Shown piece by piece: positions 38,657 to 47,904 of a stretch of 64,000 bases of DNA. Position numbers and translations under genes: made by a program. A model generated the notes under the pieces. The model did not search any database. It was not told where the DNA came from and was given only the letters and a program-made list of their open reading frames with translations. The number at the start of each line of letters is the position of its first letter. Within the stretch, counting starts at the first letter, position 1. The DNA is from Arachidicoccus ginsenosidivorans (lineage in GTDB: Bacteria; Bacteroidota; Bacteroidia; Chitinophagales; Chitinophagaceae). The stretch covers positions 1,798,001 through 1,862,000 of the forward strand of contig NZ_CP042434.1 in NCBI RefSeq assembly GCF_007971385.1. The letters run 5' to 3'.

Positions 38657-39769
38657 CTAAAACAACCTCAGTTGCCTTGGACCTGTATTTTCCCCCGGCC
38701 CATCTTCAGGAGATTGCGGCACATTAAAATTTGAGACCCCGATCCCTAAAAGGCGGACTTTTTTATCTGTCAGCTCTGTATTGTCTAGAATTTGTCTTGC
38801 CAGTTGTATCAAAGCCTGTTCATTCTCTATCAAGCCAGCTACTGATCTACTGCGGGTAATAAGGGTAAAATCATGAAATTTAAATTTTAAAGTAAGGGTC
38901 CGGCCTTTTAACCCATGATTTTCAAGGCGACTGATCAATCTTGCTGCCAATATCATCAGCTCCTCCAGCATGGCCTCTTTTGTGGTAAGATCCTGTTGAT
39001 AGGTATCCTCCACACTTATAGACTTGGTTTCTCTGTAAGGTTGCACCGGGCGGTTATCAATACCCCTGACAATATGATAATAGAACCGGCCGACTTTGCC
39101 AAAAAGCCTGACGAGTTCAGCCTCTTCATATTTTTTCAGATCAGCACCGGTAAATATCCCCATGGACTTCATTTTGGCCGCTGTCACCTTGCCCACGCCA
39201 TAAAATTTCTCAACTTTAAGCCCTTCCATAAAGGCTTCAATTCTGGAGGGGCCAATAAAAGTCAGTCCATCTGGTTTTTCCAGATCTGAGGCAATTTTGG
39301 CGACAAACTTGCTGATAGAAACTCCAGCAGAGGCCGTCAATTGTAATTCCTCCCGGACGGCCTTTTTGATTTCCCGGGCAATATCTATCGCAAATCCAAT
39401 CCCACGCTTATCTTTTGTAACATCCAAATAGGCTTCATCCAGGGACAACGGTTCAATAATATCCGTGTAACGATGGAAGATCTCATGCAGTTTTCTGGAA
39501 ACGGCCTTATATACGTCAAATCGAGGGTAGACAAAGATTACATCCGGGCACAATTTTAAGGCAGTTTTTGAAGGCATAGCCGAATGAATCCCAAATTTTC
39601 TGGCCTCATAAGAGGCGGTGGCTACCACACCGCCTCTACCTTCAGGGGATCCGCCCACCACCAGTGGCTTTCCCCTGAGTTCTGGAAAATCCCGTTGTTC
39701 CACCGATGCATAAAAGGCATCCATGTCTATATGGATAATTTTGCGCTGTATGGGTACCATTGAAGCCAT
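38657..39769 (-). CDS. dinB: DNA polymerase IV (Y family)
   Basis: 370 residues. Y-family motifs in order: HIDMDAFYASVEQRD (metal Asp pair, about 14-28), ATASYEARKFGIHSAMPS, SLDEAYLDVT with the catalytic Asp-Glu, and SVSISKFVAK-type lysine loop (ASAGVSISKFVAKIASDLEKPDG). The thumb HhH (VEKFYGVGKVTAAKMKSMGI) and little finger domains follow. The C-terminal PRQLRLF may be a beta-clamp-binding motif (Q-x-x-L-F). It performs error-prone translesion synthesis in the cytoplasm. It sits between the two PULs with its own promoter. Confidence 0.96.
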   Translation of the reverse strand: MASMVPIQRKIIHIDMDAFYASVEQRDFPELRGKPLVVGGSPEGRGGVVATASYEARKFGIHSAMPSKTALKLCPDVIFVYPRFDVYKAVSRKLHEIFHRYTDIIEPLSLDEAYLDVTKDKRGIGFAIDIAREIKKAVREELQLTASAGVSISKFVAKIASDLEKPDGLTFIGPSRIEAFMEGLKVEKFYGVGKVTAAKMKSMGIFTGADLKKYEEAELVRLFGKVGRFYYHIVRGIDNRPVQPYRETKSISVEDTYQQDLTTKEAMLEELMILAARLISRLENHGLKGRTLTLKFKFHDFTLITRSRSVAGLIENEQALIQLARQILDNTELTDKKVRLLGIGVSNFNVPQSPEDGPGENTGPRQLRLF

Positions 39770-39868
39770 TAAATTGTTGCTTGTATGCTAATCACAGACA
39801 AATTGCTGCTTCAAAGTACGGGATTATCCAGAATATGTAAAAACTTACCTCAATTTATCCATGCTTTA

Positions 39869-41061
39869 TTACTGCGCCTTTTCCCAAAATGCCAGTTCTC
39901 CGATGGTCATAAAAGTAGAATGTCCCCAGCTTTCCAGCATTTTGATCCTCAAATACCGATAAGGCGCTGTTCCTTTAGGGAAGTTGAAATTTTCACCACT
40001 TTTGGCATAGGTAACATCCTCATCCGTGTTCTGCCCTACCGGCAGGCCGGAAGGTTTATAGCTTTCTGCTTCCAATATCAGGTGCCAACTATCCCAGGAG
40101 CCGTCTGGATTAGGATCATTACTACCATAGACCTCAAAGCTTTTAACATTTTCCTTATTGTACAGCCTATCAGATGCTTGCCACATTTTCATACGGGTAA
40201 GGTCGGTCTGGGCGCCAAGATCAATGGTAAACCACTGGTCGGTACCATCTGCGGTTGCCATGCCTGGTGTTCCATAATTTCCGTCCCACAAATAAGCCAT
40301 TTTCCAATTATGTGCATCTTTTTTATCCGTAGGTAACTCCAAAATACTCAATCTTGAATCATCCACCTGAACTTCTGCCAATGGAAAATCTACCTTTACG
40401 ACTGCGGTATAAAAAGTATCGATAAAATTACTTTCAGGTTTAAATAAAGATTGATATACATAACTGGTGTTGGGTTTATAATCAGTCAGTAAAACATTAT
40501 TAGAGTCCGGACTGACATTTACCATTACAGAATCCCCCAACTTATTTAAGAACTTGAATTGCGTGGAAATTTCCCCAACGGATGCGTGACCAAAGTAAAT
40601 TTTAAGGCCCTTAGGATCATCCTGAACTTCAGAAGATTTTATTGTTCTGGCCGTGAGTGAATTGGCATACCCTTCTCCATACACCTCGCCATAAGCATCA
40701 AAGGCAACAGAGCCATGTCCTTTTGTATCGTAGGTGTATACTTTAAAATTATAATTACCATCCTCCAAAGGACTGATATGCACAACCAGGGTATCCCCTT
40801 TAAATTGATCGACACTGACATCCATAGAATCATTGCCACTATGCCAATAGATCCGGACAAAATCCATTAAAGGATCGTCTTTTTGACCAGGGTTAATTGC
40901 AAGCGCTCTTTGCCCGGAGCCACCATCACCGTATCCAATCTGGAGGAGTAGGTAATTTCCCCTCCTTTCGTAAAATCACGGTAATCATCCTTTTGACAAG
41001 AGCTATAAAGGCAGATAAGCCCCAAAGTACATATCGTTAATAAAACAGCAAAGCTTTTCAT
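39869..41061 (-). pseudogene. DUF4998 lipoprotein with F5/8-type C-terminal domain, frameshifted
   Basis: Two frames join into about 397 residues. The first (41061-40867) has a lipoprotein signal (LICLYSSCQKDD) and the first strand of the DUF4998 domain; the second (from 40867) continues MDFVRIYWHSGNDSMDV. One missing A in the A5 run (plus-strand T-run 40881-40885) explains the break: VKK becomes VKKDDPLMDF. The C-terminus (about 250-397) is a discoidin-like sandwich (WFTIDLGAQTDLTRMKMWQ, YRYLRIKMLESWG). It is a surface glycan-binding protein by inference; last gene of PUL 2. Confidence 0.83.
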
Positions 41062-41109
41062 TTTTCTAATTTTGACTATTTAATAGATTGGTTTTAGCAG
41101 CGTACACCA

Positions 41110-42282
41110 TTAATTTGGATCCCCAAAAAGTTGAATTTCATTGAAATTAACATAGGTTCCATCCGACCAGTTTCTGGTAGTCTTAAAACGGATATAACGA
41201 ACTTTGGGCGCATCGAGTGGAAAATTAATCGTTTCCCCTGCTGCCGCAGCATCCATATCCGCCTGCGAAAGTTCACCGGCAGGTAATCCAGACGGTTTTA
41301 TCTGCTCATGTTTGGCTAAAAGAATCCAGCTATCAAAACTGCCATCTGATGAAGGGTTGTTGCTACCCCAAATCTCTACATTCCTTGGATTATGCAGTGT
41401 GTAGAAAAAGTCCTGCCGCATAAACCAAACCAACCTGCTGAGTTTGGCGGTTACGCCCATATCAAAAGTAAACCATTGGGGCATGGTTGCCGCGTCCCCT
41501 GAATGGTAATAACTTTTCCCGTTATTGGCCGCGCTGCCATCAAACAAATACTTAATATCTCCGCCATAACCCAAAGGCGCATCATTTGGCAATACCACTC
41601 CTTTCATCTTGGTTCTGTCCAGCTGCACTTCATAAAGAGGTAAGACATCTGTAATCAATGTATCAGAAATATTCCCCCACCGGTCGCGAACATATACGCC
41701 AATCTGGGTTTTTTCCGCTTTCATGCCATGCGTACTAAAATCGCCCATTTTCAGGTCAGTATAATAAGTATTGATCGGCACAAAGTCACCTAATGTATCA
41801 TGTGCGAGTAGTACAATGGCCAGATTATCTTTATCCGTATTATTGAATTGTATATTTACACCACCAAAATCTGGTTGGATCACTAAATCTTTCATAACAG
41901 TGGTAATGGCCGGCTGACCGGGCCTGACTGTTATTTCTGTGGGATCAGAAAGATTGCCACCCTTATCCTCAGCCTGTAACTGTACTTTATAAGTACTGGT
42001 ATCTCCAAAACCTTCCACCTTTATTGTGTTAATAAACCGACTGACCTTTGTTTCGCGCAGTTTGCCATCTTTGGTTGTGTATGAAGCCTTCACACACAGC
42101 AAATCATCGTCAGTGGGCTCTTTAAAATGAATTTCAACCGCACCACTTAGAGGAACAACCTTTTCTACCTGCACAGCGGCAGGTGGCTGACCGTCTTTTT
42201 GCATGGATCTGTCTATGGTATCCTTTTTACATCCTATTTGCACCAGCAATATGACGGTGAAAAGGAAAATCAATTTTTTCAT
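41110..42282 (-). CDS. DUF5000 domain lipoprotein with DUF4959/DUF5126-like N-terminus
   Basis: 390 residues. Lipoprotein signal with lipobox LVQIGC. Two fibronectin-like modules (about 40-210; RETKVSRFINTIKVEGFGD, and GGVNIQFNNTDKDNLAI) of DUF4959/DUF5126 type are followed by the DUF5000 discoidin-like domain (about 245-390; WFTFDMGVTAKLSRLVWFM). It is paralogous in its C-terminus to the next gene and should be a surface glycan-binding protein of PUL 2, anchored in the outer membrane. Confidence 0.85.
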   Translation of the reverse strand: MKKLIFLFTVILLVQIGCKKDTIDRSMQKDGQPPAAVQVEKVVPLSGAVEIHFKEPTDDDLLCVKASYTTKDGKLRETKVSRFINTIKVEGFGDTSTYKVQLQAEDKGGNLSDPTEITVRPGQPAITTVMKDLVIQPDFGGVNIQFNNTDKDNLAIVLLAHDTLGDFVPINTYYTDLKMGDFSTHGMKAEKTQIGVYVRDRWGNISDTLITDVLPLYEVQLDRTKMKGVVLPNDAPLGYGGDIKYLFDGSAANNGKSYYHSGDAATMPQWFTFDMGVTAKLSRLVWFMRQDFFYTLHNPRNVEIWGSNNPSSDGSFDSWILLAKHEQIKPSGLPAGELSQADMDAAAAGETINFPLDAPKVRYIRFKTTRNWSDGTYVNFNEIQLFGDPN

Positions 42283-42345
42283 ACCTAAAATATTTTACAA
42301 GTAATTAATATTCATTATTTAAAAATTCATTCATCGCCAGTCCGG

Positions 42346-44292
42346 CTACCAGCCAAGATTTTGAACCAGGTTCGGATTTATCTGGATATCATATTCCTTG
42401 ATAGGCCAGAAATAATCCCTGGGTGCGATAAACTTTTGATTAAATAACAACACCCGGTTATTATAGTCCTCATAACTTTCCTGGACAATGTCCCAACCAT
42501 AAATGGCACTGTTGAGTTCTTTGGAAGCCGTTTTCCAACGTCGCAGATCCCAGAAACGGCTTCCTTCAAAGGCCATCTCAATTCCTCTTTCATGATGAAT
42601 TATATCTCTTAACCCTGTTTGATTTTTATACTTATCCGGGAATTTGGAGTGGTTCGTCCAGGAATCTTCAACAGTAGGCAGTCCGGCTCTAGCGCGAATC
42701 GCGTTTAAGTAGGGCAGCGCCTCTGTCAACTTATTATTCTCACATAGCGATTCTGCATAGAGTAAATACAAGTCCGACAAACGCATGATTGGCCAAGGGT
42801 AGGACTCATAGGAAGCGCCTGAAGTCGCACTGACCACCATATTCCAATTAACCACTTTTTTATTATAATAACCGGTAATAGAATACAACCGACTTTGTTT
42901 TTTCCCGGAGTATTGGCCAATCTTACTTTGTATGTTAAACATGCCGTTTTTCATATACCAGCGTGAGCCATCAAAAGCTATATCTGCATAGAAGCGAGGC
43001 TCTCTATCAAAATGCAAGGATACAGTCTCGTAATTGGGTTGCAGATAATCACTACCGGCACTGGTCGATTTAAGTTTATAACGACCCGCATAATCCCAGT
43101 CTTTATCCTCATCAATCGGCACGCCATTTTTAGTATAGAAAAGCTCGGCCATCTTTAAAGGCGGTGCTAATTTACCTTTTAAATCCAGTGTAATATTATT
43201 GGGATCAAACTGCGGACAGGCATAAAGTTGCATCCATTTAGTTGGATTGCCACCAGAGGTACTTCCCCAAATGAGTTCACTATTCCACTTCTCACAAATA
43301 GAATTGCGAATACTCATTTCAATTTGCAGCAGTGAATCTGCACTTGTCAGGCTATTATCAAAATGATAGAGTACGACGCCCGCCTCATCAGCCGCGTCAA
43401 GCGCCTCTTTGCAGGCAGCCTCTGCCCTAACCCACTTAGCCTGTTCATAATTCTGATTGAATAGCACCGTTCCGTCATTGTTTTTCAATGAGGCAAAATC
43501 TTTATTGCCATTAAATAAGGGACTAGCCGCAGTAACCAATACACGCGCTTTTATCGACAGGGCAGCTACTTTGGTTATGCGCCCAAGCTCTGTTACACCA
43601 CTATTGATCTTAAGGGGTAATCCACCACCTTGCTCCTCTTTAACAGAGGAATCAATTAAGGAAACGATATAATTGACAACAGAATCTACCGGTTGTCTAT
43701 AAACTTTTACTTCTGCAGGGCTAGCCGTAATGGGCAAGTTCTTATCCATAATAGGAATGGGGCCATACATCCTGAAAAGATACCAATGGAAATATGCCTT
43801 CAAGAATTTTACCTCGTCCACCCATCTGATTTTCTGATAAGGCTCTAAATCAGGTACACGATCCACATTTTCCAGGAAAATATTACAGGTGCGAATACCC
43901 TGCCACATGGAACGACCATCAAACCCATCCCAGTAATTCATATAAGGGCTGTTCTTATTTTGCTCATTTCTGGCAATATTATATGGGTCTAGTGAAAAAT
44001 AGTCCTGTGTCATTGGCCAGTAAGTCCATGCTTCGTCTCCCCCACTGATCGCCGGGTTCATATCGGGATGACCCTCTTCGGGTAAATAAGAGTAACAAGT
44101 GAATAAAAATTTCTCCGCCTCATTTCTATTGGCAAAAGCATGATCAATAGTGGCCACGTTATCCGGAACGACATCCAAATAATCTTTCGTACACCTGGTT
44201 AATAATAGGCTGATTAGCAGGCATACCACTATGCTCAAAGACCAGCGTTTACAATTTTGCATCTGATGCTTTATATTTAAAATCGACTTCAT
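42346..44292 (-). CDS. RagB/SusD outer membrane lipoprotein of PUL 2
   Basis: 648 residues; the signal starts at M1 or at the eleventh codon and ends in lipobox LLLTRC. Elements of the family are clear: KFLKAYFHWYLFRMYGPIPI (TPR-like helix and following loop), RLSDLYLLYAESLCENN, ALPYLNAIRARAGLP and the C-terminal FEGSRFWDLRRWKTA. Length is above average for SusD. It binds oligosaccharides at the surface and caps SusC, whose gene ends 39 bp upstream. The context with GH92 suggests alpha-mannoside ligands. Confidence 0.93.
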   Translation of the reverse strand: MKSILNIKHQMQNCKRWSLSIVVCLLISLLLTRCTKDYLDVVPDNVATIDHAFANRNEAEKFLFTCYSYLPEEGHPDMNPAISGGDEAWTYWPMTQDYFSLDPYNIARNEQNKNSPYMNYWDGFDGRSMWQGIRTCNIFLENVDRVPDLEPYQKIRWVDEVKFLKAYFHWYLFRMYGPIPIMDKNLPITASPAEVKVYRQPVDSVVNYIVSLIDSSVKEEQGGGLPLKINSGVTELGRITKVAALSIKARVLVTAASPLFNGNKDFASLKNNDGTVLFNQNYEQAKWVRAEAACKEALDAADEAGVVLYHFDNSLTSADSLLQIEMSIRNSICEKWNSELIWGSTSGGNPTKWMQLYACPQFDPNNITLDLKGKLAPPLKMAELFYTKNGVPIDEDKDWDYAGRYKLKSTSAGSDYLQPNYETVSLHFDREPRFYADIAFDGSRWYMKNGMFNIQSKIGQYSGKKQSRLYSITGYYNKKVVNWNMVVSATSGASYESYPWPIMRLSDLYLLYAESLCENNKLTEALPYLNAIRARAGLPTVEDSWTNHSKFPDKYKNQTGLRDIIHHERGIEMAFEGSRFWDLRRWKTASKELNSAIYGWDIVQESYEDYNNRVLLFNQKFIAPRDYFWPIKEYDIQINPNLVQNLGW

Positions 44293-44330
44293 TTTTACGA
44301 GTTGATAGTGAATGAATATTATTAAAGGAC

Positions 44331-47300
44331 TTACAGCGAAATATTAAAACCGATATTATAGACACGCTGTATAGGATAGCCCAATCCATTTCCACCCTGT
44401 TCCGGATCCCAGAGCTTAAATCCACTGATAAGAAACAGATTGCTGCCATTGGCATATACGCGGAGTCCATCGAGTCCCCAACGCTTTAAGGTCTTTGCTG
44501 GTAACGTATAGCCAATCTCTGCAGTTTTCAGGCGTAGAAATGCACCGTTTCTAAGCCACCAGGAAGAGGCACGAGTATTGTTGTTACTAACCGCAGGACT
44601 GAGTCTGGGCCAAAAGGCATAAACGTTGCGGTTATCCTCAGACCAATGATCATCGGCAATCACTTTTAAGAGGCCATGCTGATCGTTACCATCCAGCACA
44701 AAAGGCGTGATCGCCTTAGCATCAATCATAAAAGAAGATCTGGCTGAGCCTTGAAAGAATACGCTAAAATCAAAGGCATGATAGCCAAAGGAACCACCAA
44801 ACCCATAATTGATTTCAGGGGTGGTCGGATAACCCAGGCCATTAATTCTGTCATTATCGGTAATCTCCCCATCACCATTCAGGTCTCTGTATTTAATGTC
44901 ACCGCCTGCGACCTCCCCATAGTTTTGCTTAGGAGAATTGGCGACCTCTTCATCATCCACAAAGAGTCTTTCAGCAATAAGGCCGTAAATTTCTGACAGA
45001 GGATGGCCCACTCTGGATAAATACCACATATTGGCCGGATATTCCGGTTCTTCATTGACCAGGAGTTTACTGGCTGCATAAGTGAATGTGGAACGCAACT
45101 GTAACCAGGAATGGTGAAAGGTCTTATTATAATCCATAGAAATATCTATCCCTTTGCCCTCTGCAACACCCACATTAGCATCTACGTTTGCCGTCAGCCC
45201 CATGGTCGTTGGTATATAAGCCCTTGTCATCAGGATATTGCTTCTGTGTTGCTTATAAGCATCTACGACGATATTTAAATTCTTAAAAAGAGTCAGATCC
45301 ATCCCAATGTTGGTCGTTTTAGCTTTTTCCCAGGTGATGTCTGTATTTGCGTACCTGGAAATAGATACACCGGGACGGTTATAACCGTAATTATCCCCGA
45401 AATAAGCACCCCTGCCGCCGTCGTTTAGATTTACATTAGACAAATAGAAAAAGCGGTCATTATCATCTCCGATCTGATCATTACCCACTAGTCCAAATGT
45501 CGCCCTAAACTTAAGTTTAGAGATCACATCCAGTAAGGGGCTAAAGAAATTTTCATTGCTTACATTCCAGGCAACACCTATGGAAGGAAAAAAGCCGTAA
45601 CGTTGTTTGGCCGCAAATCTTTCCGATCCGTTGTAGCCAAAATTGGCCTCCACCAAATATCGTTTATCATATCCATAGGTGAATCTACCGGAAACCCCCA
45701 GATTTCTGAAAGGAAGTGATGTCTGTAAATCACCTGCATTACCATTGAGATAATTGCGCAAAATAGTAATGAGCATGCCGCTTACCTCATGCTTTTTATT
45801 AAAAGTCTGGTTATAGTTCAAAGCAGCCTCTGCATAGGTTGTTGTATTAACTGTCTTACCGCCTTCATTGTAATTTAAATATTCTGTTGCCGACCCTTCA
45901 TTAAGCAGGCTCAGGGTATATCCTTTCGGATCGGTATTAGTTGGGAAAGCCTGGTAATAAAAAGGGTTGTAATGTCTGTTTAAGGTAAAGTAAGAATACC
46001 GCTGAGTATAGGCCATTGCCCGGGCAGTCAAACCCTTGATCAAAAAATTAAGATCTTGATTCACTTCCAATTGTACATTGAGGGTGGAAGTATTGTATTG
46101 CTGGAACCCTGACACCATTGCGGCATATGGATTGTTATAAAACACATCTTTACCGCTCAGTACAGCATTCCCAAATAAAGGATGTTTGACCAAGGGCAGA
46201 TCTGAAGATGGAAATATCGCCGGAAACAATACGGGGTTTGAGGTTAATGCTTCATTAAATATTTTGGCTCCTCCGCCAATTGGGCCATTATAATCATCAA
46301 ACAACCCGGAAGTTCTAACAATGGCTTTGGTTGTGGGCGTCAATCGTACGGTAACATTGGTTCTGACGCCAATGGTTCTGAGTTTGATGTTATTATTGAA
46401 ATTATTTCTGTCATCTGTTTTTAGTACGCCATTATCCTGGTTATAAGTGGCAGAGATATAATATTGCGCCGCCTGTCCACCACCAGAGGCATTACCATTA
46501 AATCGCTGATTGACGGTATAGTCCCGAATCAATAGCTTCATCCAGTCATTATTCGGATAAAGCAATGGATTATCCCCTGCAATGGTATGATCTATCTTGG
46601 TTTGGGAATAGGGTAATACGCCAATCGGATTTCTGGTAAGTACTGCCTCATTGGCCAGCTGCATATAGGTTATATTATCGGCCATTTTAAAATTCTGTGT
46701 ATTAGAGGAAATAGAATTCTCCATTCTTACATTGAATTTTGTTTTACCACCTACGCCGTTTTTAGTCGTCACCAAAACGACCCCATTGGCGCCCCTGGCG
46801 CCATAAAGAGAGGCAGCAGAAGCATCTTTTAAAACTGAAAATCCGGCAATATCATCGGGTTGCAACCGAGCAAGATCCGTTGCGGTGGATTCCATTCCAT
46901 CAATTAGTATAAGTGGGTTTACTTTCCCGCTCCCAAAAGTGGTAATGCCCCTGATGAAAAACTGCGCATTATCTTGACCCGGCTCTCCGCTTCGCTGAAA
47001 AGCAATCATACCTGCTACGCGCCCGGCCAACATGGTCGTTAGATTACTGGTGGGGCCCTTGATCTCCTTTGGATTGACTGTTGTAATGGAACTGACCATA
47101 CTGGACTTTTTCTGGGTGCCATAAGCGACTACGGCTACCTCATCCAGGCCAGCACTGTCCAAAACCATATATATGTCAAGATTTGTACGGTTACTAATGG
47201 GGACTGTTTGTTCCTTATAACCCACAAAACTGATGGTGAGGATACCATCTGGAGGCGCAATCAATTCAAAGCGGCCAGCCTCATCGGCCAGCGCATGTCC

Positions 47301-47486
47301 TTTCCCAATTTTAGTGACACCTTTCAAAGAAATAGTTGCACCGGCAATCGGAGTGGAATCAGCACTCATTACTTTCCCTTTGACAATGATATCCTTGGTC
47401 TGAGCACTCGTCTGCTGTGCACAACACAAAAATACCACCATCAGTGCCAGTACTGCAGCGATTGGTTTAATCATAAATCCTTTCAT
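44331..47486 (-). CDS. SusC-like TonB-dependent transporter of PUL 2
   Basis: 1051 residues from the ATG at 47486 (MKGFMIKPIAAVLALM), just ahead of the signal peptide; the frame also opens at 47543, but that ATG lies in an operator-like motif. Next: carboxypeptidase-like domain (VKGKVMSADSTPIAGATI), plug (SVLKDASAASLYGARGANGVVLV) and barrel ending NIGFNISL. No STN domain, so it is regulated by a one- or two-component regulator rather than a FecI/FecR pair. It should import mannosides with the SusD encoded just downstream. Confidence 0.95.
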   Translation of the reverse strand: MKGFMIKPIAAVLALMVVFLCCAQQTSAQTKDIIVKGKVMSADSTPIAGATISLKGVTKIGKGHALADEAGRFELIAPPDGILTISFVGYKEQTVPISNRTNLDIYMVLDSAGLDEVAVVAYGTQKKSSMVSSITTVNPKEIKGPTSNLTTMLAGRVAGMIAFQRSGEPGQDNAQFFIRGITTFGSGKVNPLILIDGMESTATDLARLQPDDIAGFSVLKDASAASLYGARGANGVVLVTTKNGVGGKTKFNVRMENSISSNTQNFKMADNITYMQLANEAVLTRNPIGVLPYSQTKIDHTIAGDNPLLYPNNDWMKLLIRDYTVNQRFNGNASGGGQAAQYYISATYNQDNGVLKTDDRNNFNNNIKLRTIGVRTNVTVRLTPTTKAIVRTSGLFDDYNGPIGGGAKIFNEALTSNPVLFPAIFPSSDLPLVKHPLFGNAVLSGKDVFYNNPYAAMVSGFQQYNTSTLNVQLEVNQDLNFLIKGLTARAMAYTQRYSYFTLNRHYNPFYYQAFPTNTDPKGYTLSLLNEGSATEYLNYNEGGKTVNTTTYAEAALNYNQTFNKKHEVSGMLITILRNYLNGNAGDLQTSLPFRNLGVSGRFTYGYDKRYLVEANFGYNGSERFAAKQRYGFFPSIGVAWNVSNENFFSPLLDVISKLKFRATFGLVGNDQIGDDNDRFFYLSNVNLNDGGRGAYFGDNYGYNRPGVSISRYANTDITWEKAKTTNIGMDLTLFKNLNIVVDAYKQHRSNILMTRAYIPTTMGLTANVDANVGVAEGKGIDISMDYNKTFHHSWLQLRSTFTYAASKLLVNEEPEYPANMWYLSRVGHPLSEIYGLIAERLFVDDEEVANSPKQNYGEVAGGDIKYRDLNGDGEITDNDRINGLGYPTTPEINYGFGGSFGYHAFDFSVFFQGSARSSFMIDAKAITPFVLDGNDQHGLLKVIADDHWSEDNRNVYAFWPRLSPAVSNNNTRASSWWLRNGAFLRLKTAEIGYTLPAKTLKRWGLDGLRVYANGSNLFLISGFKLWDPEQGGNGLGYPIQRVYNIGFNISL

Positions 47487-47531
47487 TAGCGAGGGTTTAA
47501 TTTTTAAATAAATAAAATGAAATATGTACCT

Positions 47532-47543
47532 ATGTATGAACAT
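47532..47543 (+). promoter_or_regulatory. Operator-like motif, copy 3
   Basis: ATGTATGAACAT, 46 bp before the susC start at 47486. Outer arms ATGT/ACAT are inverted. Confidence 0.4.
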
Positions 47544-47657
47544 TTAATTCAAGATAGAAATAACCACTTTAACCGATTCTCACAAGTCCCATAACCAACT
47601 TAATTTCTTTTTGTATGCATGGCTTGAACTCTATTAAATTTCTGACAAAGACAATAT

Positions 47658-47669
47658 ATGTTCAGACAT
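47658..47669 (-). promoter_or_regulatory. Operator-like motif, copy 4
   Basis: On the minus strand ATGTCTGAACAT, preceded by TGTCGGA and followed by ATAT, the same surroundings as copy 1. Confidence 0.45.
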
Positions 47670-47904
47670 TCCGACATAAAAGTATATCGATTTAATCATC
47701 TCGCCAAACTTTTCTTAAAAGAATTTTAAATAAAACCAAATATCTGACCACTACTCAGGCACCAATAATTAAATAAGCCGCACCCAAAATTTCAAAAGAT
47801 AAAGACATTCAATACTATATATGTACATACATTCTTACATATTAATTTTTCCACCTTTACTTTTAATTTCAAAATTTATTTAACAGCAGCTTGCGTTCAC
47901 CACC

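Larger units (their letters stand above)
47487..47904. promoter_or_regulatory. Regulatory region upstream of PUL 2 susC
   Basis: A gene-free stretch with two copies of the 12-bp motif ATGTNYGAACAT (plus strand 47532-47543, minus strand 47658-47669) and the palindrome TATGTACATA at 47820-47829. The copies match two more upstream of the GH92 gene. It separates the GH92 gene from susC and should hold the susC promoter. Confidence 0.5.
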